64,000 bases of DNA from Prolixibacteraceae bacterium. GTDB lineage: Bacteria; Bacteroidota; Bacteroidia; Bacteroidales; Prolixibacteraceae. Positions 34,048-43,617 of this stretch are shown one piece after another. The stretch is from positions 1-64,000 of the forward strand of contig DMSQ01000040.1 in the NCBI GenBank assembly GCA_003457135.1. The letters are read 5' to 3'. Under the pieces are notes generated by a model. That model had not been told where the DNA came from. It did no database searches and was given only the letters and a program-made list of their open reading frames with translations. A program made the translations under genes and the position numbers. The stretch's first letter is position 1. Each line of letters starts with the position of its first letter.

Positions 34048-34236
34048 ATGAGCACCCAATTTGGAGAATTATTATCATGCAATTCAAAACAAAGGATTAT
34101 TACGCTCCAGCTGATTGAAGATGGAGCAAACAAGCCTTACTGCGAATTTGCGATCGTACCTGTTGATGAATACAACGAACTCATTGAGCGAACAAAATCA
34201 GGGCTTACTGAAGCAGCGGAGAGACTTGAAACTTAA
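34048..34236 (+). CDS. Small phage protein, unknown
   Basis: The 62 residues (MSTQFGELLSCNSKQRIITL...) include a beta-rich CEFAIVPVDEYNELIERTKS that resembles an antitoxin-like or AbrB-like strand pattern, but no family is certain. The first structured leader copy starts right after its stop. Confidence 0.55.
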   Translation: MSTQFGELLSCNSKQRIITLQLIEDGANKPYCEFAIVPVDEYNELIERTKSGLTEAAERLET

Positions 34237-34244
34237 TTGCGCAA

Positions 34245-34328
34245 AGTTATTGATCGCATCCCGGAAAAGTCAAGGGGAACGAAGCTGCTCCACCCAGCTA
34301 CCCTTGACAGAATCCGGCACTGCTCAAT
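34245..34328 (+). ncRNA. Structured leader element, copy A (short form)
   Basis: The conserved blocks are ATTGATCGCATC, CCGGAAAAGT and, after a short loop, CCCTTGAC, ATCCGG and TGCTCAAT. The blocks nest: ATTGA with TCAAT, CCGG with CCGG, and an eight-pair GTCAAGGG/CCCTTGAC. Here the loop is about 22 nt. The 3' hairpin seen in the other copies is missing. The gene at 34372 follows. Confidence 0.65.
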
Positions 34329-34371
34329 GATCAGGAAGCTAAAATTAAGTTTCACCTAAAACGTAAAAATT

Positions 34372-34644
34372 ATGAAACACGAAAGCGTACTCGGATTAAG
34401 CATGATTAAGAACGACGAACTGGTTGTTTGGATTAATGTATTAAGTAACGATCAGGTAGACCAGGACGGCGAAGTTTATCCGGCAATAGCAGAACCTGAA
34501 CAATTAATGAACGAACTGAATATGATCAATGATTTGCTTAAACTTCAGAAATTAAAAGCATTGCTGAATAAAAAACGAGGTTTAAAAGATGTAATATCTG
34601 GCCGTATTGCGATGGAATTAACACCTAAAAATCAGAAACTATGA
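34372..34644 (+). CDS. Small phage protein, unknown
   Basis: The 90 residues have a strand-rich first half (VLGLSMIKNDELVVWINVLS) and helical second half. It is preceded by leader copy A and starts a four-gene overlapping run ending in the cytosine methyltransferase. Confidence 0.6.
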   Translation: MKHESVLGLSMIKNDELVVWINVLSNDQVDQDGEVYPAIAEPEQLMNELNMINDLLKLQKLKALLNKKRGLKDVISGRIAMELTPKNQKL

Positions 34645-35012
34645 TTTCATACGACCACAATTGGTGCAGGCAAGCTCTGATTACTGAAGAGGACTGCAAA
34701 CAGTTCAGAATAGATGAAGCGTATCTGATCGGCAAGTTTCTTGAACGACAGGAAGATGTAATTCCCAAACCAGGTTCAATCTGGATGATTGATCATTGGG
34801 AGAATTACAATTACGTGGATGATAACTGCTATAAATGCGGTGCACATTACATTAAACATTATACCAACCAGTGTTTGTGTGGTAATTGTTTTGTAAAGTA
34901 TCATACTACCTGGGAGGCAGTCGGACAATTTGAAACAAACAAGCGTTTTAAGGCAAGTCAATTGGCATATAAAAACAGGAATAAACCAATTCAATTAACA
35001 ATTAATCTATGA
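34641..35012 (+). CDS. Small phage zinc-finger protein
   Basis: The 123 residues contain CYKCGAHYIKHYTNQCLCGN and CFVKYH, four to five cysteines fit to hold zinc. It overlaps the neighbours on both sides by four bases. Function unknown. Confidence 0.6.
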   Translation: MISYDHNWCRQALITEEDCKQFRIDEAYLIGKFLERQEDVIPKPGSIWMIDHWENYNYVDDNCYKCGAHYIKHYTNQCLCGNCFVKYHTTWEAVGQFETNKRFKASQLAYKNRNKPIQLTINL

Positions 35013-35284
35013 AAACAAAACAAGAATTACTCGATTTAAAAACCGACTGGAGATGTGATCCGTGTTGGGACATCGAACTAACAGAAGGCTTTGAAGAACA
35101 TTATGACGAACTTCTTCAATATAGACTTGAAATGGATGCCTATTGGAAAAAGATTGAAGATGAACGGATATTGAAAAGAAGTAAGGAGCTCGGGATCGAA
35201 GGCAATTACAAATTGCTTTATTATCTGGAAGGATTAGAGCGGTCAATTTTGAAATTAACAGAACCTCTATACGACCGCCTATGA
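35009..35284 (+). CDS. Small phage protein, unknown
   Basis: The 91 residues are charged and helical (LDLKTDWRCDPCWDIELTEG, RLEMDAYWKKIEDERILKRS). It overlaps the methyltransferase start by four bases, so it may be co-translated with it. Confidence 0.6.
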   Translation: MKTKQELLDLKTDWRCDPCWDIELTEGFEEHYDELLQYRLEMDAYWKKIEDERILKRSKELGIEGNYKLLYYLEGLERSILKLTEPLYDRL

Positions 35285-37065
35285 AACCACAACACCTATT
35301 CGAAGAAATAAAGTTAGGCCCGTTGATGTTGCACCTAAATAAAGGTTACGATGTGGCCAATGGACGAATGATCTTCTGGATCGATTTATTTGCCGGAGCT
35401 GGCGGAACTACAACAGGTATCCATCTGGCCGGATTGGAAAATGTAAAGGTTGTGGCCTGTGTGAACCACGATCACAATGCGCTGATGAGTCACTGGCACA
35501 ACCATCCAGACTGCATGCACTTTGTTGAAGATGTTCGCGACTTTAAAGTAGTTGTTGCCCTGAGTAACCTGGTTGCCGAATTACGGTCGCAATTTCCGGA
35601 ATGCGTGATTAACCTGTGGGCCAGTCTGGAATGTACCAACTACAGTAAAGCCAAAGGCGGTTTACCCCGCGATGCCGACAGCCGAACCCTGGCACATGCC
35701 CTGTTTATGTACATCGAAGAATTGCAGCCCGATTACGTGTACATCGAAAATGTTCGGGAATTTATGAGTTGGGGCCCTTTGGACGAAAAAGGCCGTCCGA
35801 TATCAAAACTGAATGGCCGCGATTACCTGCGCTGGATTAAAGAATTATGCAGTTACGGATATCAGTACGATTACCAGCTGATCAATTCAGCCGATCACGG
35901 AGCATATACCAGCCGAGAAAGGTATTTCGGGCAATTTGCAAAGATTGGACTACCCATGAAATGGCCTGAAACAACACATTCAAAGTCTCCTGATCATGGT
36001 GGATTATTCGGCGCCAAAGCCAAATGGAAACCCGTGCGCGAAGTACTCGATCTGGAAGACGAAGGCCGGAGCATATTTACCCGAAAGAAACCACTCTCAG
36101 AAAAAACACTGGAGCGTATTTATGCCGGTCTGGTCAAGTTCGTTGCCGGTGGTGAAGATCTATTTACCATCCGTTACAACGGTGGCGATATGAAAGAGAA
36201 ATCGAAATCGGTATTGAACCCATTGGGAGCAATTGCCACCAGTAACCGACATGGATTGATTAAGTCAGTTTTCCTTTCGAAGTATTATTCCGGCCATCCG
36301 GAAAGCAAGAACATATCAGTTAATCAACCGGCTGGATCCATCACCACGAAAGACAGCCATTCAGCAGTTTTCCTGAGTCATTATTATGGCAATGGATTCA
36401 ACACTTCATTGGATGATCCTTGCCCAACCATCACCACCAAAGAACGGGTTGCAAAGATTGAATCGCAGTTTATTCAGAACTATTATTCAGGCGGCGGACA
36501 GCTGGGCAGCATTGAACAACCAAACCCAACCATTACAGGAGTACCTAAACAACGACTGACTACCATAAACTTTATGGACCAACAATATGGCCACTCAAAA
36601 CCATCGAGCATTGAAGAACCGGCAGGAACGATTACCAGCAACCCCAAATTAAATCTGATATCAGCAGAACATTTTTTACTGAATCCACAATATGCCAATA
36701 AAGGAGGATCACTTGATAAACCTTGCTTTACTTTAATTGCCAGAATGGATAAAATGCCACCATACATTGTTGCCGCCAGTTCCGGGAAGATCTTCGCCAT
36801 GCCAATCTTTGAACGCGAATGTGCAACGATGCAAAAGATCAGGATGTTCATGGCCATTTACGGAATCGTAGATATAAAAATGCGGATGCTGATCATTGAC
36901 GAGCTCCTGAGAATTCAGGGTTTTCCGGATGGATATAAGCTAGAAGGCACTCAAACTGAGCAAAAGAAGTTTATCGGAAATGCTGTAGTTCCGGTAGTTG
37001 CCAAAGCATTGGTAAAAAGCAATAGTAAAGCCATTGAAATATATTATAATAAAATAGCCGTATGA
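35281..37065 (+). CDS. DNA (cytosine-5) methyltransferase with repeat insert
   Basis: This 594-residue enzyme has motif I (DLFAGAGGTTTGIHLAG), a motif IV variant (ASLECTNYSKAKGG near residue 113, with Cys as nucleophile but without the usual PCQ), motif VI (YIENVREF), and motifs IX-X (LLRIQGFPDGYKL, FIGNAVVPVVAKAL). Between about residues 320 and 500 lie four or five copies of a roughly 35-residue unit with the theme YYGxG...SIxxPxxTITT. It fills the target-recognition position. No cognate endonuclease is near. It probably marks or protects phage DNA. Confidence 0.88.
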   Translation: MKPQHLFEEIKLGPLMLHLNKGYDVANGRMIFWIDLFAGAGGTTTGIHLAGLENVKVVACVNHDHNALMSHWHNHPDCMHFVEDVRDFKVVVALSNLVAELRSQFPECVINLWASLECTNYSKAKGGLPRDADSRTLAHALFMYIEELQPDYVYIENVREFMSWGPLDEKGRPISKLNGRDYLRWIKELCSYGYQYDYQLINSADHGAYTSRERYFGQFAKIGLPMKWPETTHSKSPDHGGLFGAKAKWKPVREVLDLEDEGRSIFTRKKPLSEKTLERIYAGLVKFVAGGEDLFTIRYNGGDMKEKSKSVLNPLGAIATSNRHGLIKSVFLSKYYSGHPESKNISVNQPAGSITTKDSHSAVFLSHYYGNGFNTSLDDPCPTITTKERVAKIESQFIQNYYSGGGQLGSIEQPNPTITGVPKQRLTTINFMDQQYGHSKPSSIEEPAGTITSNPKLNLISAEHFLLNPQYANKGGSLDKPCFTLIARMDKMPPYIVAASSGKIFAMPIFERECATMQKIRMFMAIYGIVDIKMRMLIIDELLRIQGFPDGYKLEGTQTEQKKFIGNAVVPVVAKALVKSNSKAIEIYYNKIAV

Positions 37066-37280
37066 AAGTAGATTTTTACACCAGCAACGAACAGTTAGCA
37101 CCTACCGTGGGCAATTACCTGTTCAGCCAGGAATGCAGCCTGATCATGAACGGTCAATACATCGAACAGCATGGGCAGTGGTACCAGGTAACCGGCCAGA
37201 CTATTGCGGATAACAAAACTGAAGCGCTGGCAGTATTTGTTTATCCGGTACCCAGGAGACCGATACGGATAGGAGTATAG
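37062..37280 (+). CDS. Small phage protein, unknown
   Basis: The 72 residues overlap the methyltransferase stop by four bases. Sequence EQHGQWYQVTGQTIADNKTE and a basic end (PRRPIRIGV). No family recognised. Confidence 0.55.
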   Translation: MKVDFYTSNEQLAPTVGNYLFSQECSLIMNGQYIEQHGQWYQVTGQTIADNKTEALAVFVYPVPRRPIRIGV

Positions 37281-37318
37281 ATTCAATACCATTATAAAAC
37301 CTTTTTAAAACAAAAATT

Positions 37319-37579
37319 ATGAGCTACAAAATTATCGAAGTACATCAAGTCTACGAAGACAACAAAATTTCGGAAGTTGCAGTATTATGGCAAGAAAATG
37401 AGTTAGGATGGGTAAGAGCATCGTATTGCACAACCCGACCATGTTCAGGCTATAAATTTCTTAAGCCTGACGAAATATTATCACCTGAATTGATACAGAA
37501 AGTTGCAGGGCAAGGAATGAATTTGCCAGATGATAAAAAGTCAATATACTTCCCAGGCAAAAGAAAGTGGGGGCGATAA
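37319..37579 (+). CDS. Small phage protein, unknown
   Basis: The 86 residues begin MSYKIIEVHQVYEDNKISEV. It is followed by a strong terminator, so it ends the early/replication transcript. Confidence 0.55.
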   Translation: MSYKIIEVHQVYEDNKISEVAVLWQENELGWVRASYCTTRPCSGYKFLKPDEILSPELIQKVAGQGMNLPDDKKSIYFPGKRKWGR

Positions 37580-37609
37580 ATGATTAGATGCTGAAACCAT
37601 CTCAACCGC

Positions 37610-37647
37610 AGCCAGATACTCCGAGCACTCGGGGTCTGGCTTTTTTA
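37610..37647 (+). terminator. Rho-independent terminator ending early genes
   Basis: AGCCAGA...TCTGGCT with an inner CCGAG/CTCGG pairing, then TTTTTTAATT. It separates the replication block from the structural block. Confidence 0.8.
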
Positions 37648-37764
37648 ATTCAGTCCGGAGAAATAGTTTATAAATATTCAAGTCTATATCTATTTTTATA
37701 TGTATATTAGTCCGCTTCATTCACCGGTTTTAAGAGTCAACCTTTAACCCATGAATATTTCCGT

Positions 37765-38289
37765 ATGTCCGATAAAAATCAACCGATTAAGCCCTCAGTA
37801 GTTATCGATATTCCGCCCATTCTCGAAGCCTTTCTGCGCTTTGCTACCGAAACTCCCAAAGATCAGACCGAAATAGTAGTGACCAGAAAAACCGAATTTG
37901 GGAAACTGATCAATGCTTTTCTATCGAAATCGACCAAGCCACCTGACCATATCCCGTCCGAAAATCCTGTTCACATCCTGATACCGCGAACCCCTCACAA
38001 TTGGTACTCGCTGGAGACCATGTATGTGTATATTAGCAGGGAAGACCAGGAGCAAATTATTGACCGCATCGAGGTATTTTTTAATAAATGGATTGACGTT
38101 TTCTTTCAGGATGGATATGCGATGAATCTTTGCCAGCTCGATATTATTGAATCGGTTTTGGATATTTTAAACCAGCGGATGAATACAGCAAACTTCGACC
38201 AAATCAAAAAACGTGACTACCGAAAAACAAAGTCGGAGATACGCGAACGGTCGAAGCGAATATTAAGACAAAGATTATCAACAGCTTAA
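37765..38289 (+). CDS. Hypothetical phage protein at the head of the structural block
   Basis: The 174 residues are unrecognised. The centre (NWYSLETMYVYISREDQEQI) and a basic C-terminus (KSEIRERSKRILRQRL) are the main features. It stands alone between the early terminator and the capsid-module genes. Confidence 0.55.
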   Translation: MSDKNQPIKPSVVIDIPPILEAFLRFATETPKDQTEIVVTRKTEFGKLINAFLSKSTKPPDHIPSENPVHILIPRTPHNWYSLETMYVYISREDQEQIIDRIEVFFNKWIDVFFQDGYAMNLCQLDIIESVLDILNQRMNTANFDQIKKRDYRKTKSEIRERSKRILRQRLSTA

Positions 38290-38357
38290 CAATCCGAAAA
38301 ATATTTTTCTAAAATGCAGATCAAATACAGTGATATATATTAGAAAAAACAGCCATC

Positions 38358-38822
38358 ATGAACACAGCACCTGAATGCCAAAACCTGGGAGGTATAAGTT
38401 ATATCAGTTTGATTGCACTTGACGACTTGCTTACAATACCCGAGCCTTTAGCCGGTGAAATTAGTTTCAATGATCTAAGTTTTAATTCAGGCAGCGCATT
38501 TCAGGAGATATACTTTACTCCCGATACCGGATCGTTCAGTGAAAATGAAGACAGGACCAATGCCGGAAGTGTATGGAAAAAGGAAATTAACATCCAGATT
38601 CCAAAAATCAGGTCTGAAATCATCGCGGGGCTTAAAACCTTCGAAAACCGGAAGAATGCCGCTTTGGTTACCGATATGAATAATACCAGTTTTTTGGTTT
38701 TTCCGGTCAGAATTTTGAGAAAAAAACAAATTCCGGGGCAAATAACTTCAATTAATGCCATAATGGTGAATTTGACCGGCAGTTCAATCAGCGAATCACC
38801 TGTAATTACAGACCTTCCATAG
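38358..38822 (+). CDS. Hypothetical phage structural-module protein
   Basis: The 154 residues are beta-rich and acidic (EISFNDLSFNSGSAFQEIYF, then IQIPKIRSEIIAGLKTFENR). Position just before the protease suggests a minor head or tail protein. No family recognised. Confidence 0.55.
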   Translation: MNTAPECQNLGGISYISLIALDDLLTIPEPLAGEISFNDLSFNSGSAFQEIYFTPDTGSFSENEDRTNAGSVWKKEINIQIPKIRSEIIAGLKTFENRKNAALVTDMNNTSFLVFPVRILRKKQIPGQITSINAIMVNLTGSSISESPVITDLP

Positions 38823-38883
38823 CCTTTAGTCCTTTATTTACCCTTTGTTCTATTGTAAAGTTGTATGCTTAAAAGCTACAACT

Positions 38884-40278
38884 ATGCAATACTCTATCGC
38901 GAAAGACATTTTTGGTTCACCCTGGTATTTGCATGCACGAGGATTACAGCAATATATGCCAATCGTTCGCGGGATGCTGGGCGGCGCCATGATTGTTGAA
39001 GAAACAGAACCCAAAGAAAATATTCCTTTTGCCATTTCAGCCAACACCCTTACTCCAGTCGCCAGTTATTGGGACGATGACGAGGACGATGACGCTCCGG
39101 AAGTTGATGAGCCTACTTACGAAAAAGTAGTGCATGTACTACCGGTACGTGGCGTACTGATGAAGAACGATATGATATGTGGTCCGGTTGGATCCAGAAC
39201 ATTAGCCCGCAGGCTGATAAATGCTGATAACGATGAATCGGTAATTGGCCATGTAATGATTATTGAAGGACCGGGTGGTGCTGCCAATGCCGTGCCGGAA
39301 TTAACCGATGCCATACAGAAATGTACCAAACCAATTGTAGTGTGGGTCGATGGCATGATGGCCAGCGCGCACATGTATGTTGGCGCGTTTGCAAATGAGC
39401 GTATTGCATCCAGACCAACCGACCTGGTTGGTTGCATTGGTACCATGTTGGTTTATTCGGGCCGCATTGCGAAAAGCGATGAAGACATGATGAAAGAACG
39501 CGAGGTAACCATTTATGCCGATGATGCTTTCGAAAAAAACGAGGAATATGAAACGGCCATTAATGAATTCGATTTCAAACTTGCCAAAGAAAGAATACTG
39601 AATCCTCATATGATTCAATTTGTGAACGACATGAAGGCTCAACTTTCGGGAGTGGAAGATAAGCATCTGCATGGACGCACATTCCAGGCCGGTGAAGTGA
39701 TAGGCTCACTGGTTGACCGGATCGGAAGTTTTGACGATGCCGTTAACCGCGTGATTGAGCTGGCCAACTACACTAAAAAAGAAATCCCTGCTTCCAATTC
39801 AGGAGGTCAGACGGAAAATAATAATTCAAAAATTAAGTCATCCATGAAGTTTCCAAAAATCCAATCCGCCCTGGCCCAGGATTCACTTGAATTCGAAGCC
39901 GATGGTCGCCGCACTTTCACCGAAGATGAAATGACGGCGCTCGAAACTGCTATTGGTGAACCCGGTTCAGCCGAACTGGAACACCAACTTGAACTGGAAA
40001 ATTCGGCCAGACTTGCTGCTGAAGCCAGTTTGCAAACTGCCCAGGAGGCCGCAACGGCCGCTGAACAGTTGGTTACCGAACGCGACCAGGCTATCGCCTC
40101 GTTACAGGGCGAAATCGCTACCCTCAAAGCAGGACCAGCCGAACAAGCTGCCATTGCTGTTACAGAACAAGACGTTGATGGCGCAGTAAAACCTGGCGCG
40201 GTAAGTTCTAAACACGAAGACCTTGGTTCACAGCTCGAAGCTGTATCACAGGAATACCTTGGTAAAACCCTTAAATAA
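38884..40278 (+). CDS. S49/ClpP-like head maturation protease fused to scaffold
   Basis: I start at 38884 (MQYSIAKDIFGSPWYL), 13 codons inside the longest frame. Of about 464 residues, the first 300 form an SppA/S49 serine peptidase: VMIIEGPGGAANAVPEL, then WVDGMMASAHMYVGAFANER, where the ASA serine is the nucleophile. The last 140 or so residues are an Ala/Glu-rich coiled coil (LELENSARLAAEASLQTAQE), a scaffold domain. Such fusions build and then cleave the procapsid. The capsid candidate follows after 8 bp. Confidence 0.85.
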   Translation: MQYSIAKDIFGSPWYLHARGLQQYMPIVRGMLGGAMIVEETEPKENIPFAISANTLTPVASYWDDDEDDDAPEVDEPTYEKVVHVLPVRGVLMKNDMICGPVGSRTLARRLINADNDESVIGHVMIIEGPGGAANAVPELTDAIQKCTKPIVVWVDGMMASAHMYVGAFANERIASRPTDLVGCIGTMLVYSGRIAKSDEDMMKEREVTIYADDAFEKNEEYETAINEFDFKLAKERILNPHMIQFVNDMKAQLSGVEDKHLHGRTFQAGEVIGSLVDRIGSFDDAVNRVIELANYTKKEIPASNSGGQTENNNSKIKSSMKFPKIQSALAQDSLEFEADGRRTFTEDEMTALETAIGEPGSAELEHQLELENSARLAAEASLQTAQEAATAAEQLVTERDQAIASLQGEIATLKAGPAEQAAIAVTEQDVDGAVKPGAVSSKHEDLGSQLEAVSQEYLGKTLK

Positions 40279-40286
40279 TTTATATA

Positions 40287-41342
40287 ATGGATGCTGTAAA
40301 TATTAGCGGACTACAAAGGGCAGCTGTAACTTATCAGAAAGATTTCATGCTGCTCCCTTATGCTGTATTGATTCCTGTATTGCAAGAGCTTAAAATCTCG
40401 ATGCTTGAGGTGAACAATAAAGACATTGTGATTGTGAAAGAACGTGCTGGCGGCGCTGCCCGTCCATACGTGGCCGGAACGATAAACTACAAAAACGAAA
40501 TTTCACGTTTGATCGAACGCGAATTGCAAACCTACCGTGCTGTTGCTCCTATTCGGGACAACATTACGAATTACAGTACCAAACAGGTATTGTTCGATGC
40601 TGCAAAAAACAAGGTTAATAATCAAAGCAAACAACATCCGCTCGAACGCGATATTATTGCCGACATTATTACCACTGTTGGTGAAGATATTATCGACTGC
40701 CTTTTCCATGCAGTTCGTAATGTAGCCGACCAAACCCCACAAGGTATGGCCAATGGTTTCTATACCCTTGCCGATGCAGAGATTGTTGCCGGTGACATTT
40801 CTGAAGCCAAAGGTAACCTGGTTGCCTGCGGTGATTTGACTGCTCCTGCCAATGCAACTGACCTGACTGCTTTCAACAGCCTTCGCGACTGGTTGCGTAA
40901 CATCTATCCAAAATGGCGTCAGAAACCTGCCGTTCTGTATATTCCTTACAATTCGCTGATCAACGTGAAAGATTCGCTGGAAAACAAAAAAACATCGTAC
41001 AAGGATGTGACTTTTGCCAGCTTGCTCACCCAGCTGCAGGAAGATGCCGGAATTCCTAATTTGCAGATTGTATCGCACTACTGTTTGGGTATTGGAGATC
41101 GCCTGATGCTTACCCAACCTGGTAACCTCGATTTGGGTATGAACACTTTCGGCGATGCCGGTTTTGTTCAGGTCCGTTCACCTTTCGAAGATCCTAACGA
41201 AGTACAGTTCTGGAACCAGTTTGAAATTGGTATGCGTATCAAAAATCTGAACAAAAACGGATTCATGATCAGCGATGGTTCAGTAACTGGTAATGAACTT
41301 TCAGGAGATTACACCGGCTCGGGTGCAGATCTCGGAGTATAA
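40287..41342 (+). CDS. Major capsid protein candidate
   Basis: This 351-residue protein directly follows the protease-scaffold fusion, the usual place for the major capsid. It has a long helix (ISRLIERELQTYRAVAPIRD), a conserved-looking middle (KQHPLERDIIADIITTVGED) and beta-rich C-terminal half. The fold is not verified. It ends DLGV, as does the next protein. Confidence 0.72.
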   Translation: MDAVNISGLQRAAVTYQKDFMLLPYAVLIPVLQELKISMLEVNNKDIVIVKERAGGAARPYVAGTINYKNEISRLIERELQTYRAVAPIRDNITNYSTKQVLFDAAKNKVNNQSKQHPLERDIIADIITTVGEDIIDCLFHAVRNVADQTPQGMANGFYTLADAEIVAGDISEAKGNLVACGDLTAPANATDLTAFNSLRDWLRNIYPKWRQKPAVLYIPYNSLINVKDSLENKKTSYKDVTFASLLTQLQEDAGIPNLQIVSHYCLGIGDRLMLTQPGNLDLGMNTFGDAGFVQVRSPFEDPNEVQFWNQFEIGMRIKNLNKNGFMISDGSVTGNELSGDYTGSGADLGV

Positions 41343-41372
41343 TCTAAAAAATCTAAAAAAGGAGGAACTACT

Positions 41373-41918
41373 ATGAACTTTGATGTATTAGATTTTGAGG
41401 AAGGCATGAACAATATGGGCGGTTTACGCTCGATCGGTTATTACGGCTTTATTGCCGATGTTGAATCGTTCCCGGAACTTCCGGCAGCTCCTGCAACATT
41501 GGAAGAATCGATCGTGATCACCGAAGATATTGTTCTGAAAGCCGGAAAAACAATGTACTCGATGTATGGAACTGCTGAAACTGCCGGTTTAAATGGTGAA
41601 AGCCAGGGCGAACGCGACGGTAAAAGCACTAAACGTACAGCTACATGGTTTTACCCAACTACCAGCAAGAAAACGCTGGGAGCTGCATTGAAATTTCAGA
41701 ACCGGAGAATGTTTTTCGTGTATCAGGAACATGATGGTAAATACCGTTTACACGGATCTCCTTCCTTTCCTGCTGAAGTTTCGGCCAACGACACTACCGG
41801 TACTGCAGTAACCGACCGTAAGGGTGTAACCTTCACCATCGCTGACAGTGGTTTTGGCCCCTGCCCAATTTACGAAGGAGCAATTCCTGTTGATTCAGCA
41901 ATGGATTTGGGAGTTTAA
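41373..41918 (+). CDS. Phage structural protein, unknown
   Basis: The 181 residues have a strong Shine-Dalgarno (AGGAGG, seven bases upstream), unusual for this phylum and consistent with very high expression. The protein starts MNFDVLDFEEGMNNMGGLRS and ends MDLGV, like the capsid's DLGV. It may be a head decoration or major tail protein. Confidence 0.62.
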   Translation: MNFDVLDFEEGMNNMGGLRSIGYYGFIADVESFPELPAAPATLEESIVITEDIVLKAGKTMYSMYGTAETAGLNGESQGERDGKSTKRTATWFYPTTSKKTLGAALKFQNRRMFFVYQEHDGKYRLHGSPSFPAEVSANDTTGTAVTDRKGVTFTIADSGFGPCPIYEGAIPVDSAMDLGV

Positions 41919-41940
41919 GCGCTCTTTGAAATATCAGAAA

Positions 41941-41967
41941 GCCCCCGAGTACTCGGGGGCTTTTTTT
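41941..41967 (+). terminator. Rho-independent terminator after capsid genes
   Basis: GCCCCCGAGT/ACTCGGGGGC is a perfect 20-bp palindrome followed by TTTTTTT. Confidence 0.9.
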
Positions 41968-41978
41968 ATACCTAAATA

Positions 41979-42809
41979 ATGGCAACAAAAATTAAACTTG
42001 AAAATGAAATAAAGAAGCTCCAGAATGAACTGGACGCTTACCGGAATGGTGAACGTGTAGTTGATGTGATATACCCCAATGTTAAAAAGTTTGTTCAATG
42101 GGAAGAAATGAAATATTCGCTCCGGTCGCTCGAAAAAAACCTGACCGTAGTAAAATTCAGGATTTTGATCGTTGGCGAACTTCCGGAGTGGATTAACACC
42201 GATGAAGTTCATTTTATCCCGGTTGAATATTCCGGCGAAACCCCGCGCATCGATATTTTGCACAAACACATGGCAGTGATCAATCACCCGGATGTAAACG
42301 AAGAATATTTCTGGATGAATGACGACATCTACCTGATCAATAAAGTGATGTATGCCGATTTATGCCTGCCCGTAGCGGTTAACGATTTAAACAGCAAGGC
42401 TCCAATGCTATCACTGCAAACTGTTTGGGGCCGCGACAACCTCAGAAGCCTCAAGTTATTACAGCAGGAAGGTTTACCAACATGGAACTATGCGGTACAT
42501 ATTCCGCACCGTTTCGAAAAAAGCAAGGTAAAATACCTGGTTGAAAAATATAATATGCTTGCCGATCCGATTGTGTTGGAGCAAATTTATTATAACTACT
42601 GGTTTAAAGATTTTTTACCGTACTGGAGCGCTTTGGACTTGAAAAACAACCAGGGATTTTGCATTAACCGGCCATATCCCAACTGGGAAAATATGAAAGC
42701 CCAAATGAAGGTGAAGAAATACCTTAATAATTCGGAGGGAGGAATGAGCGAAGAAATTAAAAAGGTAATTATGAAGCTGTTTCCTGATAAGTCGCGATTC
42801 GAAAAGTAA
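41979..42809 (+). CDS. Stealth-like sugar-phosphate transferase
   Basis: This 276-residue protein has VDVIYPNVKKFVQWEEMKYS, SLRSLEKNL, ILIVGELPEWINTDEVHFIP and EYFWMNDDIYLI. This order matches the CR1/CR2 regions of Stealth proteins, which transfer hexose-1-phosphate in capsule synthesis; NDD is the usual acidic motif. It lies inside the head-gene block, with terminators on both sides. It could modify the host surface in the lysogen or decorate the virion. Confidence 0.7.
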   Translation: MATKIKLENEIKKLQNELDAYRNGERVVDVIYPNVKKFVQWEEMKYSLRSLEKNLTVVKFRILIVGELPEWINTDEVHFIPVEYSGETPRIDILHKHMAVINHPDVNEEYFWMNDDIYLINKVMYADLCLPVAVNDLNSKAPMLSLQTVWGRDNLRSLKLLQQEGLPTWNYAVHIPHRFEKSKVKYLVEKYNMLADPIVLEQIYYNYWFKDFLPYWSALDLKNNQGFCINRPYPNWENMKAQMKVKKYLNNSEGGMSEEIKKVIMKLFPDKSRFEK

Positions 42810-42819
42810 ACGAATTGTA

Positions 42820-42847
42820 AAGCCCTGGGTAATCGGGGCTTTTTTTA
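42820..42847 (+). terminator. Rho-independent terminator
   Basis: AGCCCT/GGGGCT stem (one G-U) and TTTTTTT, right after the Stealth-like gene. Confidence 0.8.
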
Positions 42848-42907
42848 TCGTCCTTTTTTTGTGCGCACAAAAAAAGGATGTTTAGCACAAATAATAAATC
42901 CATTATC

Positions 42908-43390
42908 ATGAGTTTAACAACAGATTCCCGCGATCCCAGGCTTGGACATGGAGCAGACGACCAACCCGTTCCACAAAACGAAGTCTATTTGGTACTTTCT
43001 GCAGAAGAAATTGCCAAGGGATTTATCCGGCCTGTCAGGAGGTCATATATTCATGTAGGCAAAATAACTGAATTGAAGGGTGGAACAATTGAACCACTAT
43101 CAAGAGAAGAAGCATCCAGATTTGGCGATCCTGATAAGTATGTTGCCTTCTTACGTTATCCTGAATCTGAATCTCCTTTAGTAGGTAAGGCACTCACACA
43201 GAAAGAAGTTGATAATGTTGGAAAAAATATTGGTGGTTGTGGATCGTTCACTACAATGAACCTAACCATTGCTGAAACCTATGCCAGAGATCCTAAATTC
43301 TACGGGGCAACTTACTGTTGCTTCTGCCAAAAGCATCTGCCAGTTAATGAGTTTGTGTGGGATGGAACGAATGAAAGAGTTGGCTCATGA
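42908..43390 (+). CDS. Conserved phage protein with CXXC motif
   Basis: I prefer the start at 42908 (MSLTTDSRDPRLGHGADDQP). The roughly 160 residues end with FYGATYCCFCQKHLPVNEFV and WDGTNERVGS, a pattern I have seen in diverse phage proteins of unknown role. CCFC may bind metal. The stop overlaps the next gene. Confidence 0.65.
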   Translation: MSLTTDSRDPRLGHGADDQPVPQNEVYLVLSAEEIAKGFIRPVRRSYIHVGKITELKGGTIEPLSREEASRFGDPDKYVAFLRYPESESPLVGKALTQKEVDNVGKNIGGCGSFTTMNLTIAETYARDPKFYGATYCCFCQKHLPVNEFVWDGTNERVGS

Positions 43391-43590
43391 AAAAGGTTGG
43401 AATAGTTTGCGATAATTATAAAGTCAATAAATTCAAAGAAGAACTTATTTTAAAAGGATTCACTGATTTCGAGGTTATTCCCCTTCCAAAAGATTGCAGC
43501 AATATAGTTGTAAATGTTGCTGTTGAATTAATATCGGAAATAAGTAAAATCTGCCAAACAGTTGAACTTTATTTCAAGCGAAGCAATTAA
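43387..43590 (+). CDS. Small phage protein, unknown
   Basis: The 67 residues (MKKVGIVCDNYKVNKFKEEL) have a short Rossmann-like first strand and otherwise no recognised family. It overlaps its upstream neighbour (ATGA). Confidence 0.55.
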   Translation: MKKVGIVCDNYKVNKFKEELILKGFTDFEVIPLPKDCSNIVVNVAVELISEISKICQTVELYFKRSN

Positions 43591-43617
43591 AAATAGAAGA
43601 TATTAAAAAAACGAACT

